Source: Colias croceus
Lineage: Eukaryota > Arthropoda > Insecta > Lepidoptera > Pieridae
Length of the DNA: 64,000 nucleotides
Assembly: GCF_905220415.1 (NCBI RefSeq)
Contig: NC_059563.1
Span: forward strand, 1,126,001 to 1,190,000
Direction: 5' to 3'
Shown: positions 42,077-54,083 of the stretch, piece by piece
Layout of the letters: each line of letters begins with the position of its first letter
Position numbering within the stretch: position 1 is the first letter of the stretch
Notes under the pieces: model-generated
The model's input: the letters and a program-made list of their open reading frames with translations, nothing else
Told to the model about the DNA's origin: nothing
Databases searched by the model: none
Position numbers and translations under genes: made by a program

Positions 42077-42989
42077 ATACATAAGTGTACGAGAGAGAAT
42101 TTAATATCATCGCCTTGTATGGCCGGACAGTAGCGTGACAGTAAGATGCATTTGATGACAATATTTGGATCGTGTGTTGTGACGTCACGGCCGACTCGGC
42201 CAACGTTTTTCTAATATAGGACCTCTTGTGTAGGGTTATATTAAAAATTTTATTATATTCAATCTGTTTTTAATTATTTACTTATTTCGTTTATTCGATC
42301 ATTCATGATTATGTCATTGGTAATGATTGTGCAAAACTTATCTACTCTTAGTTATTCAATGCACATTTATTCTTAATTTTGTACTGTACCTACAGGAATA
42401 AATGACAATCATATTAACGAAATATCTCAGCAAGCGAAAAAGCATCATTCTTTTATTATTTTATTTATTTTCTACCAATTCAAAGGAAAATCCAATGAAA
42501 AAGCTTTTCCAGCAAGTTTCTAAGACAGACATTAAGTATAATATAATAATATAACGTTCTATACGAGTATTATAGTATATTGTAGTGGGTGATAAGTGTT
42601 ATTGAACAAAAAAACGTAGAAACACAAAACACAATAGCAAAACTTTTTCACGGTCGAGCTCATACGTAAGTGAATATAATAGAGAAAATCTCTATGAAAA
42701 TCTTCAAGTAGGTAATCTTTATATATACAAACCATGTAGGCTTCTATAAAAATAATCTCGTTAACTATGTTATGTTTATGTACCATATAACGATGTAATA
42801 TGGCTTTTCTAATAACTCAAGTTATTTTTAAAGTCACCATTTTCAACACGATTTTTTCGTGACTCTTTCATTACATATATACATAGTAGATGCAATAAAT
42901 ATTTCTTTACTTACGTTATTATAAACAAAATGTGTTTATTACTACGTAAAAGAAAGACAAACACATTCACATTTATAATATTTTACCGA
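42077..42989. other. Intronic DNA, no feature
   Basis: A TGACGTCA palindrome lies at 42179. The minus frame at 42559-42786 has no domain. Confidence 0.4.
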
Positions 42990-43090
42990 CTAGTTTTTCG
43001 CCCGCAGCTTCGCCCGCGTTTAAAAAGTAAAGTACAGTTTTTCAGACAAAGCTTTCCCGTTGGATTTCCGGGATAAAATCTATCCTTTAT
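42990..43090 (-). mobile_element. Helitron-like fragment (family B)
   Basis: CTAG, then CGCCCGCAGCTTCGCCCGCG and CCCGTTGGATTTCCGGGAT on the minus strand; the 5' half is missing. Confidence 0.6.
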
Positions 43091-43099
43091 GCTTACTCA

Positions 43100-43158
43100 G
43101 GTTGCCCCGGAATGGCGAAAGACGCGGGTTCGAATCCCGCTTCGTGGCCGATTTTTTT
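43100..43158 (+). repeat. tRNA-like 3' half with Pol III terminator
   Basis: GCGGG-TTCGAAT-CCCGC (43124-43140) is a perfect T-arm and GGTTCGAATCC a perfect B box. A run of seven T follows at 43152-43158. No matching acceptor half or A box is visible upstream, so this is not a functional tRNA; a tRNA-derived SINE remnant is more likely. Confidence 0.4.
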
Positions 43159-43205
43159 CTATTCTTAAAAAATTTTAACTTACGTTCAGATTGAAAATAT
43201 TAGCA

Positions 43206-43376
43206 TCGAAATGTATAAAAATGAAACCCGATTTCTTTGGTCACGGCATCACGCGTGAACGGTAGGACCGATTACGATAATTCTTTTTTTTATAATATTC
43301 CTTGAATTACGAGGATGGTTCTTATGGAAAGAAAACATAAACATGTACCACGGGCGAAGCCGGGGCGGACCGCTAG
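43206..43376 (+). mobile_element. Helitron-like element (family D)
   Basis: GAATTACGAGGATGGTTCTT and end ACCACGGGCGAAGCCGGGGC-GGACCGCTAG match the tandem pair at 29863-30199. Confidence 0.72.
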
Positions 43377-44017
43377 TGAGATAATAAGTATAGGTACTAC
43401 TACACGTGGACTCAAGCCACTCAAAGTGTACTATAATAATAATATTATAGCAAACAAAACAAGCGAACAGTCATCGCTCTGACGGTCCATACGGGACACA
43501 AATAGCGACCGTTATACTGACTTTGATACTGTTTACAAACAACCTCGTCAAATTAGCACTGTGTTTGTGAATATCTTATATATATTGGTATTGAACGTGT
43601 GCTATTTCTGCATATATTATACAATGATACTATAGAGCGGTGTAGTTATGCCAAAAACAGCACGTTGAATTGTTGCTAATTAGCCATATTGATTTTAGTT
43701 AACTCTTTTTCGCCCACGATTATCGAATTTATCAAAGGTATTGGTAACGTGGTGTTGGCACCTACGTGTTTTTACTAATATCATCGATCTTATATATTAT
43801 ATTGGGTTTATTGTGCGAATAAGAAGCGAGGCAATAAAAACATTGAAATGTATGTAATATTTATTTATTTGAAAGATATATAAATAAATAGATTGGGTGG
43901 ATATTACAAAAAGTACTGCTGACTAAAATAGATGTTGCATAAAAAGATAGGCACCAAATCCCATTGAAAACCTTTTTCATTGCAATATGTTTATCTATTT
44001 TGATTTTTATAAACATA
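43377..44017. other. Intronic DNA, no feature
   Basis: No repeat or frame recognised. Confidence 0.4.
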
Positions 44018-44197
44018 CTAACTTACCGCCCGCGGCTTCACCCGCTTTGTCTCAAATCTAATAAATTATATACTAAAACCTTCCTATGGCATCACTCTAT
44101 CTATTAAAAAAACATCATCAAAATCCGTTGCGTAGTTTTAAAGATTAAAGCATACATAGGGACAGAGAAAGCGACTTTGTTTTACACTATGTAGTGA
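44018..44197 (-). mobile_element. Helitron-like element (family C)
   Basis: Terminal CTAA variant, CTTACCGCCCGCGGCTTC, CATCAAAATCCGTTGCG and TCACTACATAG start on the minus strand. Confidence 0.73.
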
Positions 44198-45038
44198 TAT
44201 AGTCAGTTTTAAAATACACCTAACTAATATTGATAGCAAATATACATATAATAAACGTACGTATGTACTATAAATATTATTTAGGCATATGTATTTTTAA
44301 GCTAAATACATGCAACAATCACGCTGTTTTCTTACATCTTATTTCTCCGAACAAATTAAGACGCAATTTTGTTTTCGTATTTATTTCAGTTGTCCTCTAT
44401 TTATCGAGGACAAAGTAAGCATTTAACGTAAGTCGGGATTTGGGAGTGACTCGTCAACTCACTTGTTAAATTATTAGTTTATGGCTTTTGCGTTTATTCC
44501 GAGAATATTGTTACTCACTCGTATTTATATTTTAAATACAGCAGATTTATGCGATTCTTGAAAATCATGGAAACTGAATTCTTATATATTTTTTGGGATA
44601 AATGACGATTTTGAAATTAAAAGAATTGTATTTATTCAACACACAGGTACAAAAAAGTTAACCTCGTATAGTATCTACCTATAGATATTGTTAGATTGGT
44701 CATATTAATTTATAAATATGCAGTAAAATAAAACCAATCTCACGCAAAGTAGCTATTTTCAAATTCCAATATAAAATACAATTGTTTTGCATTTATTTGC
44801 ATACAGACCTATAAATCTCCCTTCACAAATCTAATATTAATATACATTAACACATACAATACTTATACCCAATAAATACAACATTATCATATAACAATCC
44901 ACAAAACCGCTGTAACATCATCGATTGACCCAAAATTTCGTACCTCCATCTGTATCAACACAGGGCATTGTGATTGACGAATGGCAACCAAAGCCGATTA
45001 GACGGGCATTATACTTATATAATTGTTAATATTAAATA
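44198..45038. other. AT-rich intronic DNA, no feature
   Basis: The 62-codon frame at 44230-44418 has no recognisable domain. Confidence 0.4.
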
Positions 45039-45090
45039 CTAGCGAACCGCCCTGGCTTTGCCCGGGGCACATGTATGTAACAATACCGTT
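45039..45090 (-). mobile_element. Helitron-like 3'-end fragment
   Basis: CTAG then CGAACCGCCCTGGCTTTGCC-CGGGG on the minus strand; a different hairpin from families A-D. Confidence 0.45.
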
Positions 45091-45109
45091 AAATATGATT
45101 GTTACTTCT

Positions 45110-45233
45110 TGTAATAATAAATGCGAAAGTGAGTTATAAATTCCAATTTCTGTGAAGGTACCTATATATTATGTTACATGTATGACAGCAGTAAATTTTC
45201 TACGGTCAAAACCGCGGGCATAAAGCTACTATA
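45110..45233 (+). mobile_element. Helitron-like fragment (family B-like)
   Basis: TAATAATAAATGCGAAAGTG at the left and ACCGCGGGCATAAAGCTA at the right; the middle is diverged. Confidence 0.4.
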
Positions 45234-45499
45234 GTCTATAGGTACTAATGTAATTGATAATATCATTGTACCGAATCAAAAGCTTTGTCCGGGTCAACAA
45301 TCTCAAGGTGAACGTTGAAAAACAATTGAGGAAGGCTCTCGTATCGATCTGTTAAATTTCTTTCATCTCTTTATGTCCATAAAGGTATACTAATTAACGT
45401 TTTATACGCAAGGTCGTTTTCTTGTAGTTATATTTACGAGTGTCCTTACGTATCGTGATAATATGATTGATGTAGGTATGTTTAATTGAGTTTTCTATA

Positions 45500-45659
45500 T
45501 CTATACTAATATTACTGAAGAGTTTGTTTGTTTGAACGCGCTAATCTCGGGAACTGCTGGTCCGATTTGAAAAATTATTTCGGTGTTAGCCCATTTATCA
45601 AGGAAAGCTATAGGCTATATATTATCACGCCAAGACCAACAGGAGCGGAGCACAGCTAG
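45500..45659 (+). mobile_element. Helitron-like element (family A), internally deleted
   Basis: TCTATACTAATATTACTGAA start; the AAGACCAACAGGAGCGGAG end is shortened so that the hairpin is reduced; CTAG at 45656-45659. Confidence 0.72.
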
Positions 45660-46208
45660 TAATTAATAAAGAAAAATTCAAAAGCATAAACTCTTCTACT
45701 TGTTACTATATTGTGACATCAGCCACTTATTTACATACGGTCTATGGTAAATTTTGACTAAAAAAGTTTAAAAAATAACTATCGAAATACAAAAATATTC
45801 CATGAATACACAGCTTCACAATATCTCACATCTCAGCCAAACCAACCGTAGACGATTGGGTCCAAATGAATATTCCCAGACACCTGTCAGCTACAGAGCC
45901 TGCCTTATTTCGGATTGGCGGAAATTTAAAATGTCACGACTTGAAAAATAATCCGCGGGATTATGTTTTCGAAGTTTGCGCGTTTAATTGCTTGTCAATT
46001 TTGTTTTTTTTCGGTTCAATTAAAAGTGTGTAATCAGCAATTTGAATTCATATTTTATTTAATATAACTATATATATACCTACCTACTGTAAAATAGATG
46101 CTTCCTGCAATATTAATTATTATTTCATTCCTTGATGCGCTGTTCGATACCTACTTCAAAATTATGGTAACTATTATCATAATAGATGATATTATAAATA
46201 TATCTCTA
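45660..46208. other. Intronic DNA, unique block
   Basis: 45835-46010 is GC-richer and non-repetitive. No frame. Confidence 0.35.
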
Positions 46209-46385
46209 CTAGCTTACCACCCGCGGCTTCGCCCGCTTTCTCTAAAACGATTTGAGATTTAAACTATCCTATCTCTCAAGTTGGATCGAACTGCACATGG
46301 TGTGCGAATTTTATTATAATCGGTTAAGTGGTTTAGGAGTCCATTGAGGACAAACATTGTGACACGAGATTTATATATATTAAGA
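46209..46385 (-). mobile_element. Helitron-like element (family F)
   Basis: CTAG-CTTACCACCCGCGGCTTCGC at the low end; start TCTTAATATATATAAATCTC followed by GTGTCACAATG at the high end on the minus strand. Same type of 3' hairpin, different body. Confidence 0.7.
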
Positions 46386-46731
46386 TAATAGATAATATTA
46401 TACATATATCTCTATTTCGACCAGAAGTGTCGCTTAAACCAAATAGCCGTTCACCCGAGGATATGTATTAGGATATGAGACATTTTCACAAATAAGTCCC
46501 TACTTCTAGACTTAGTGAAGGCGTGCTTTCAAATCCTATTTCAAGATTAAGCTCCTCTTTATTTCGTTCTATAAATTTACGGCCTTCACTAAAATATCGA
46601 AGTTTTATTTTTATTTTCGTCATAAACTATTTTACTACAAAACCGACGGTTAGGGATTTTAATAAGATTGATAACAATAAAATGTTAAATGTATACGAGT
46701 AGATAATGCTATATCGTTATTAGTTTCAACA

Positions 46732-46920
46732 TCACTACATAGTATAAAACAAAGTTGCTTTCTCTGTCCCTATGTCCCTTTGTATGCTTAAATCTTTAAA
46801 ACTACGCATCGGATTTTGATGCGGTTTTTTTTAATAGATAGAGTGATTCAAGAGAAAAGTTTTAGTATATAATTTATTAGGTTGTAGACAAAGCGAGCGA
46901 AGCCGCGAGCGGTAAGCTAG
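46732..46920 (+). mobile_element. Helitron-like element (family C), complete
   Basis: TCACTACATAGTATAAAAC start, TCTGTCCCTATGTCCC, GGATTTTGATGCGG, end GCGAAGCCGCGAGCGGTAAG-CTAG. Confidence 0.77.
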
Positions 46921-48235
46921 TAAGTAGTAAGTTAAACCGTTCTTCGTCTCTTCTATTTTAGTAATATTGAAACCAAAACTTACTTTTTAGAAATTCGTCA
47001 TGATTAGGTACCTACCGGCTACTTCAAAGGCAGCATCACGGTTATAAACTAAACAATACTGACCTAACTATTGCAAGCTTAATAATAAAAAATGCACATT
47101 ACATTCCAACCATAAAATCCATACCGAATTAAAAACCCACGCATTCCAAATCCATGAAATCCTTCAACTATTCACTTAGAAATTTCTCGAAACATTTCTC
47201 GTCCACGCAATTAGAACCGATATTTTGGCGGGAAATTATTTTTTCACGCTGCTCTGACGTCACAGCACACAATCCAATTTGGCCAACACGACGCGGTATG
47301 AGCTGTAAAATTTAATAGCATCGCGTAATCGGCGATGTGGGAGCCATGTGTCAGCATATTGGTAAAGAATACGTGATGGTAGTTATGGAGAAACGATGCC
47401 TGCTCACTGTTCTTTCAGTGAATTAATACTTTTCATACCATGTAACAGTAAATGCAAAAAAGGACATTTATAAGTGTTAATCGTGATTTATATTCTTCGA
47501 AAGCTTCCTGTTAGGTTTCATGTTTTATGATTATATCAAAAGCCGATTCATCATTCATAAAAATATCCCACATTTTTCTATTTTAATAAAAAATTATCTT
47601 CGAAATTTATAACACACACAATTTAAGAAGAACTGCACAAAAATTGATTCATAGAAGGTACATGTTTAACTAAGTCAAGGTATTACAAAATAATTGTAAT
47701 CATAAAAAAACGACTTAATCCTAAGACGTTATTCACTAAGTCAGCCAGTTTATAATCCACCAAACCTAATGCTGAATCGATTTCGATAACTGCTTAGTAT
47801 AAGCTCAACGTGTAGACCACGTTTCACTTATCACTATAAATCCCTTGTGAAGTTAGCGATTAGTTAATTGTATTAGTATGTACAATGATGAGAATGTTCA
47901 ATCCATGTTAGTTATCGTATGTGTAATATTTATGTGATGTTAATAGATTTCATTCATTCATAGATGAAGAGATTCAATTTATAGATTAAGTTAATGTTTA
48001 CTAATGAAATGAATCATATGTTTATTGATAAAACAAGCTTTACTATTAATCTATTCTTAAATTTATATAGTGGAAGCTATCAATTATTTTGTTTCAATAA
48101 ATACCTTTTAATTCTCTTCTAATTAGTTAAGACAAATTTGTAACAACATAACAATAAGATTGACATTCAAAAACTTTTCTACCGTATATATTATGACCCC
48201 GACTGAAACGCAAATAATTGAATTACCCAATACTA
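46921..48235. other. AT-rich intronic DNA, no feature
   Basis: One TGACGTCA palindrome at 47257. Nothing else recognised. Confidence 0.4.
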
Positions 48236-48237
48236 TA

Positions 48238-49974
48238 CAGGGTGTAATCGAATAGTGTGCACAGGCGATTTTTCCGTAAGTATTACAGATAACAAAAAAC
48301 TTTAAACTGATATCGAAAGTACCTACTTAACCTAATGAGTAAAATGGCCGTAACAATTTTTTAAAAATAAATCGAGAAATATCAAAAAAATTATCTTTAA
48401 ATCCCCCTATACATTTATTTAGTATGAAATATGAATATCCCATATACATTTAATATTTTCTATCCGTCTATTCTTCAATCTCAGGAATTTCCCGGACATT
48501 TCACTGACATTTTCCAGGCATTTCCCAGGCATTTTCCACGCTTTTCCAGACATTTCAACGCATTTTCCGGATATTTTCCAGACATTTCCCAGGCATTTTC
48601 AGGATATTTTCCGGAATTTTCCCAGGCATTTTCCGGAAATTTCCCAGACATTTTCCGGATATTTTCCTGAAATTTCCCAGGCATTTTCCAGGCATTTTCC
48701 GGATATTTTTCACGCATTTGGATATTTATTCCGGAATTTTCCGGGCATTTTCCGGATATTCTCCCGGAATTTTCCGAAAATTTTCACGCATTTTCCGGAT
48801 ATTTGTCACGCATTTTCCGGATATTTCCCCGGAATTTTCCGAAAATTTTCACGCATTTTCCGGATAATTTTCACGTATTTTCCGGATATTTATCCCGGAA
48901 TTTTCCGGATATTAATTTTCCGGACATTTTCACGCATTTTCCGGACATTTTCACGCATTCGAATAGTTATCCGGGCATTTTTCCGGATATTTTCCGGATA
49001 TTTATCCCGGAATTTTTTATATGAATTTTCCGGACATTTTCACGCATTTTCCGGATATTTGTCACGCATTTTCCGGATATTTTCCCGGAATTTTCCGAAA
49101 ATTTTCACGCATTTTCCGGATAATTTTCACGTATTTTCCGGATATTTTCCGGATATTTTCCGGATATTTTCCGGAAGTTTTCCGGATATTTTCCGGATGT
49201 TTTCCGGATGTTTTCCAGGCATTTCCCGGATATTTTCCACGCTTTTTCCGGACATATTCACACATTTTCCGGATATTTCCCCGGACATTTTCACGCATTT
49301 TCCGGATAATTGTGACGCATTTTCCGGATATTTGCCCGGAATTTTCCGAAAATTTTCACGCATTTTCCGGATAATTTTCACGTATTTTCCGGATATTTAT
49401 CCCGGAATTTTCCGGATATTAATTTTCCGGACATTTTCACGCATTTTCCGGACATTTTCCGGATATTTTCTAGGCATTTCCCAGGCAATTTACGGAAATT
49501 ATCCAGGCATTTTCTGGGGATTTTTCAGGCATTTTCCAGGGATTTCCAGGCATTTTCCGGGTATTTTCCAGGCATTTTCCGGACATCTTCCGGATATTTT
49601 CTAGGCATTTCCCAGGCAATTTACGGAAATTATCCAGGCATTTTCCTGACATTTCCCAGGCATTTTCTAGGGATTTCCAGGCATTTTCCGGGTATTTTCC
49701 AGGCATTTTCCGGACATTTTCCGGATATTTTCTAGACATTTCCCAGGCAATTTACGGAAATTATCCAGGCATTTTCCTGACATTTCCCAGGCATTTTCCA
49801 GGGATTTCCCGGGCTTTTCCAGACATTTTCCGGGCATTAGTTTTTAAAAAAATATTCTGGCCATTTTACTCATTAGCTTAAGTAAGTACTATCGATATCA
49901 GTTTAAAGTTTTTTTTTTTATATCTGCAATATTTACGGAATAATCGCTTGTGCACACTTAACGATTACACCCTG
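48238..49974. mobile_element. TIR element filled with an 11-bp minisatellite, 1.74 kb
   Basis: Long imperfect inverted ends of about 125 bp: CAGGGTGTAATCG at 48238 against CGATTACACCCTG ending 49974. Further pairs lie inside (GTGTGCACA / TGTGCACAC, AACTTTAAACTGATATCGA / TCGATATCAGTTTAAAGTT, TGAGTAAAATGGCC / GGCCATTTTACTCA). TA flanks both ends (TATA if one base pair is counted as target). Between the ends is only the array at 48475-49840. TA targets suggest a Tc1/mariner-like element, but the termini are not diagnostic. No transposase. Confidence 0.82.
48475..49840. repeat. 11-bp minisatellite, about 120 units
   Basis: The unit is ATTTTCCGGAT or ATTTTCCAGGC, with a C(A/G)CGC variant. The phase is 11 bp in most places and 22 bp where CACGCATTTTCCGGATAATT alternates. 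Longer duplications sit on top: the phrase with TCCCGGAATTTTCC...TTAATTTTCCGG occurs at about 48890 and 49400, and the TAGGCATTTCCCAGGC...ACGGAAATTATCC phrase three times near 49470, 49590 and 49735. FPDIFRIFS-type and GKYPENAWK-type frames on both strands are artefacts. Confidence 0.93.
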
Positions 49975-49976
49975 TA

Positions 49977-50190
49977 TACCATATGTTTTGTTCTATATAA
50001 CAACTACCACATAGTACATACAATATACATGTCACCCAGCCAATACTATCGTAACTTAAGACATTTCATCCGGCACGTACTCTGTCCCGAGTCAATATTT
50101 ACAGTGAGAGCCGAAGTGCGGTTGGGTCGCTCGAATAACGAAGTTATCCGCTGCTATGTTGCTAACCTTTACCGTAGTAAATAGAATACG
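49977..50190. other. Intronic DNA, no clear feature
   Basis: May include diverged upstream sequence of the Jockey-like fragment, but no motif was recognised. Confidence 0.35.
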
Positions 50191-50840
50191 AGCAGTAAGG
50201 CAACTATACTTTTCCGATAGAATAATTACGCACATCTCTATCCATCGATGTACGTATTGGGTATGGTGGGATTGAATACGTTGGCACTCAGGAGAAAGAT
50301 TCTGTTGGTGGTGCATTATTACTTGATAATGCATAACAAAATTGACAACCGCGATGTTCTGGAGCAAATGATTCTCAGCCTGCCAAGGGGTGGTGGGGAC
50401 GGCACGCTTACCGCGCGGCGGCCGCACCGCCTCTTGGCACAGCCGCTCACACGAACGCACCGCGCTAGGAACGCGCCCACCGCGCGAGCACGAAAGTTGC
50501 TCGGAGACTTGCTTTCCCAGTACCAAAATCTTGACTTTTTCACTGATAGTATGACTGTATTTATTCGGTACGCCATTAATTATCTGGATAGCAATTTCTA
50601 ATTCAATAATAATCTGATCTGTCTAATCTGTCTGTCTTCTATTTCTATTAATTTCTATTGTATTTTAGTCTATTATATCTGTATGTTTGTATTATCATAA
50701 CGTTTTATAAGTATTTTTCTTTTGTGTTTTGACTTGAATTGTGTTAATAATAATTTTGTATTGTATAGCATAGTGGCGCTTTGGCATGACTGTAAGCCAT
50801 TATGTTCTCGAAATAAATAAATAAATAAATAAATAAATAA
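50191..50840 (+). mobile_element. Jockey-like non-LTR retrotransposon, 3' end
   Basis: The open tail 50221-50601 ends in a stop and is followed by an AT-rich 3' region and an (AAAT)n tail at 50813-50840. The layout (RT tail, short 3' UTR, tetranucleotide tail) is that of a 5'-truncated LINE. Clade assignment is from the protein style only. Confidence 0.65.
50221..50601 (+). pseudogene. Reverse transcriptase C-terminal remnant (Jockey-like)
   Basis: A 126-codon frame. VGLNTLALRRKILLVVHYYL, then NKIDNRDVLEQMILSLPR, resembles the segment after the RT domain in insect Jockey/CR1 proteins (GL-x-x-L-x-x-RR followed by a D-x-x-x-LL helix). The GC-rich middle (50395-50490) encodes an Arg-rich RRPHRLLAQPLTRTHRARNA-like stretch. 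There is an in-frame stop at 50218, so everything upstream is lost. Confidence 0.6.
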
Positions 50841-53283
50841 ATTGAAAGTGTGGTTGTGGGTACAAAGGTAGTGAGGTAAAGAGTTACAAAGTATTTAATT
50901 TTGTATAACTTTGTCAGATAGAACGCGTATTAATAGGCAAAGCCATAAGTATTTTCGACAAAGCAATTATCTACGCACCATTAATGCAATAAAGTTGTTA
51001 CTTCATAAATCCTTAACTTGTAATTATGGCGTAAACATTTACGCAATATGCAGCGGCATCTGGACGAATCCGTCTCGTGCGCTCTTTGCTACTTACAACA
51101 CCGCGGGCTGCTTACAAGTCTCAATAATGCGCGTGTTTATGTGTATGAGCCGTTGCGAACGTTTTTAAGTAGTTTACATACTGTTCGTATTATTATTTTT
51201 ATTGTGCCTTAAAATCTTGAAATCAAAGACAGGGTTAATAGCGTTGTGTAGATTTAAATTCAATGTGTCTGTGTAAATTGGTATAAATAGAGGGCGGCAT
51301 TAAGGACAATCGTTTCAAGGGCAGTGTAACTTGTTGGAAACAATTTATTAGCTAAGTTAAATATTGTAAATTATTTGGTATTGATTTAAAGTAACCTATA
51401 ACGTTCACACTGTTTTATGTTATTTATTTAAAATGGGAAAATTAAGGCTAGGTATGTTTTAGATTTTAATTAATGTTACGTGAACATACAGACAATCCAA
51501 GTACCTACCTATACGATTAATATAATAGTTTAACACACATTTATATCAAAAGCCTTTACCATCCCTATATTTCGACAAACAAAATCACCAGAACATAATA
51601 CTCATAAAAAAGGGAATTTCAAACACCCCTCGCGGTTCCGTATCTAACATTCAATAAGAGTCCCCTAAATAACAGAATAACACCTTGAAGACGTGACCGG
51701 GTTAACAACACTGTATAGATACAGACACTCAGAATTATACCGCCGTTTGCTTTATTACTTAGCCTCCGATTGGCTAAGATATAATCCGGTTATCGGTTTC
51801 CGATTTCACTATTTGTATCGCATAATTTATTCTGTGTACTCATTGGGAGATAAAATTTTGATTCTAGAAAATACATGGACTAGAGATCAGAATCCATCAT
51901 ACCTACCAGCTTATTGAATGCCAATGTCTATAGTCACTTACTAATGATATGATTACATTATTACAGTAGATGAAACTTTAAATACTTCGTTCTTGAAATA
52001 ATTAAAAAAAAAAAATTTCCAAGAAATGTATGTCAAAACACAGAAAATAAATAATGTATTAGGTATTATTTTACTGTTACTAACACGAATCATTCATATA
52101 TGTAATACTATCACATTACAAAAATCAACAAGAATTATTTATATTATTTATAAGTATTTTAAAACTGACAATTATACCCTGTATCCAAATCTGATAATTT
52201 AGATAGATAGATACTGAATACAGTATCTAATACAGATCAAATAGGATAATCCAACCACAAATTAAACCAAACTGCAACAATATACAAACCACAATACGTA
52301 TCGCTTACAAAAAGCGTTTCAAGATCAAACCCTTTCATTCCAGCTAGAGAGAATAATTGCCTTTCTGTAGTACTGCAACAATCTTCCTTTACATTTAGTG
52401 GACAGCGCATAGATGTACTTTATTGTAGTCTTACAATCCGATTTTGAACTTCACTGCTACGAAATAAGGTGTCAATTTCAATGTATCTCCTATACTGCAC
52501 TCTGAACATTTTTTGACGATCTTTTAATAGTCGATTGTGAGGGTAGTTGTTTATAGTACGTCAATGGAAAAGACAATATGGCCGCCTTTGTAGGCCTTTG
52601 ACAAAGTGAATGTTTTTCATCGGTGAACGTTTTTATGGGGATAACATGTGAATACGCAAAGGCTGTGGTATAGACGAGAATTTTTGTTTATTTTCTTTCG
52701 TAGCGGCAAAATATGTGTTAGATGCCTTCAAAGTAAAAGTTACCTAATTAAACAACTAAGGTCTCTCCATCAATATATGTATATAGATACTAAAAATTGT
52801 AACTTTAATGTTCTCAATATACCTGCTGTAAATCTATACGAGACAAAATATTGATGTTTCTAATAAAGTTATCAAGGATAACGATATTGGAGAACATTTA
52901 TTGCAATTCAAATATATTTCATTACAAATTAACGGAACTTACGATATCTTACAATTATTCAAAGTCCCTAGGAATTTTGCTTATCGCGGCTTGTGAAGTT
53001 TAAAGTTATGAAGATACTAAAATTTAACATAAAAAAACCAATGCAAATAAGAACTATTTAGCACCTTTATCATACAAGATAAATTATGAAACAATCCGAT
53101 CAAACTTAACTTTATCTACAATTACTACATCCATCTCCCTCCCACACACGAGTCAGACAGAGACAGACACGTGCAAAGCAATTAACCTACCGCGCGAAAT
53201 GTAACACTTAAAACTACTTTAAATCTGCGAAATACTTTTCATTTGTTGGAATTTATTCCGAGTATAATTTTTTTTATGTTAGA
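50841..53283. other. Intronic DNA, mostly featureless
   Basis: A 21-base hairpin CTTAGCC-TCCGATT-GGCTAAG lies at 51758-51778. Frames at 50911, 51693 and 52648 have no domains. Confidence 0.4.
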
Positions 53284-53482
53284 CTAGCTGTGCCGCGCGG
53301 TTTCACCCACGTGGCTCCGCTCCTGTTGGTCTTAGCGTGATAATATATAGCCTGTATAACTCGTGGATAATATAGCTTTCGAATGGTGAAAGAATTTTAA
53401 AAATCGGTCCAGTAGTTTATGAGCCTATTCATTACAATCAAACAAACAAACAAAGTTTTCCTCTTTATAATATTAGTGTAGA
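53284..53482 (-). mobile_element. Helitron-like element, mixed family
   Basis: The low end CTAG-CTGTGCCGCGCGGTTTCACC is family A. The other end (CGGTCCAGTAGTTTATGAGC, start TCTACACTAATATTATAAAG at 53482) is closer to family B. Both Helitron ends are present. Confidence 0.7.
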
Positions 53483-53914
53483 AGTGTAGATGTATGTGAT
53501 ATTGAATGAATCTCTTGTTATGTTTGCAGATTTTATCTGTTGTTAGTAAAAAATATAATTCAACGATTAAAATGTGGAAAATTGTATTCATATATAAAGG
53601 TGAAACGAAGGTTGTAATGTCGTTTGAAACTCCGTCATTTTAATGTTGTAAAAATGAAAAAAGAAAGTCAATAATTTGGTGTTAATATCATAACGGCCAA
53701 CATACGAATTCAACTCCTAAGTCATTTAAAGTTAAACTGAGATTTAAGGTTAAACTGAGACATAAAAGATCGTATAGATTATAAACATTCGTTAAAACTT
53801 CACAAAGGACCCAGACCCGATTAAAGTCCAAGCAAACACAAGTTCTTTGCCTGAACAATTGCGAGAATTGGCTAACAAATGTAATGAAGATATCTATTTA
53901 TATATTATTACTTA
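53483..53914. other. Intronic DNA, no feature
   Basis: A short direct duplication GTTAAACTGAGA occurs at about 53732 and 53750. Confidence 0.4.
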
Positions 53915-54083
53915 CTAGCTTTCCGCCCGCGGCTTTGCCCGCTTTGTCTTAAACCTAATAAATTATTAAAACCTACCTCTTCAATCACTCTTAAAAAATC
54001 GCATCAAAATCCGTTGCGTAGTTTTAAAGATTTAAACATACATAGGGACAGAGAAAGCGACTTTGTTTTATACTATGTAGTGA
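53915..54083 (-). mobile_element. Helitron-like element (family C)
   Basis: CTAG-CTTTCCGCCCGCGGCTTTGC at the low end, CGCATCAAAATCCGTTGCG inside, TCACTACATAGTATAAAAC at 54083 on the minus strand. Confidence 0.75.

Noticed and set aside
48431..49739. Long overlapping open frames on both strands (up to 181 codons)
   Set aside because: They are produced by the 11-bp minisatellite, which has no stop codons in several frames; the peptides are pure repeats.
50092..50526. 144-codon minus-strand frame in a GC-rich region
   Set aside because: Antisense shadow of the Jockey-like reverse transcriptase tail, which has the expected stop and tandem tail on the plus strand.
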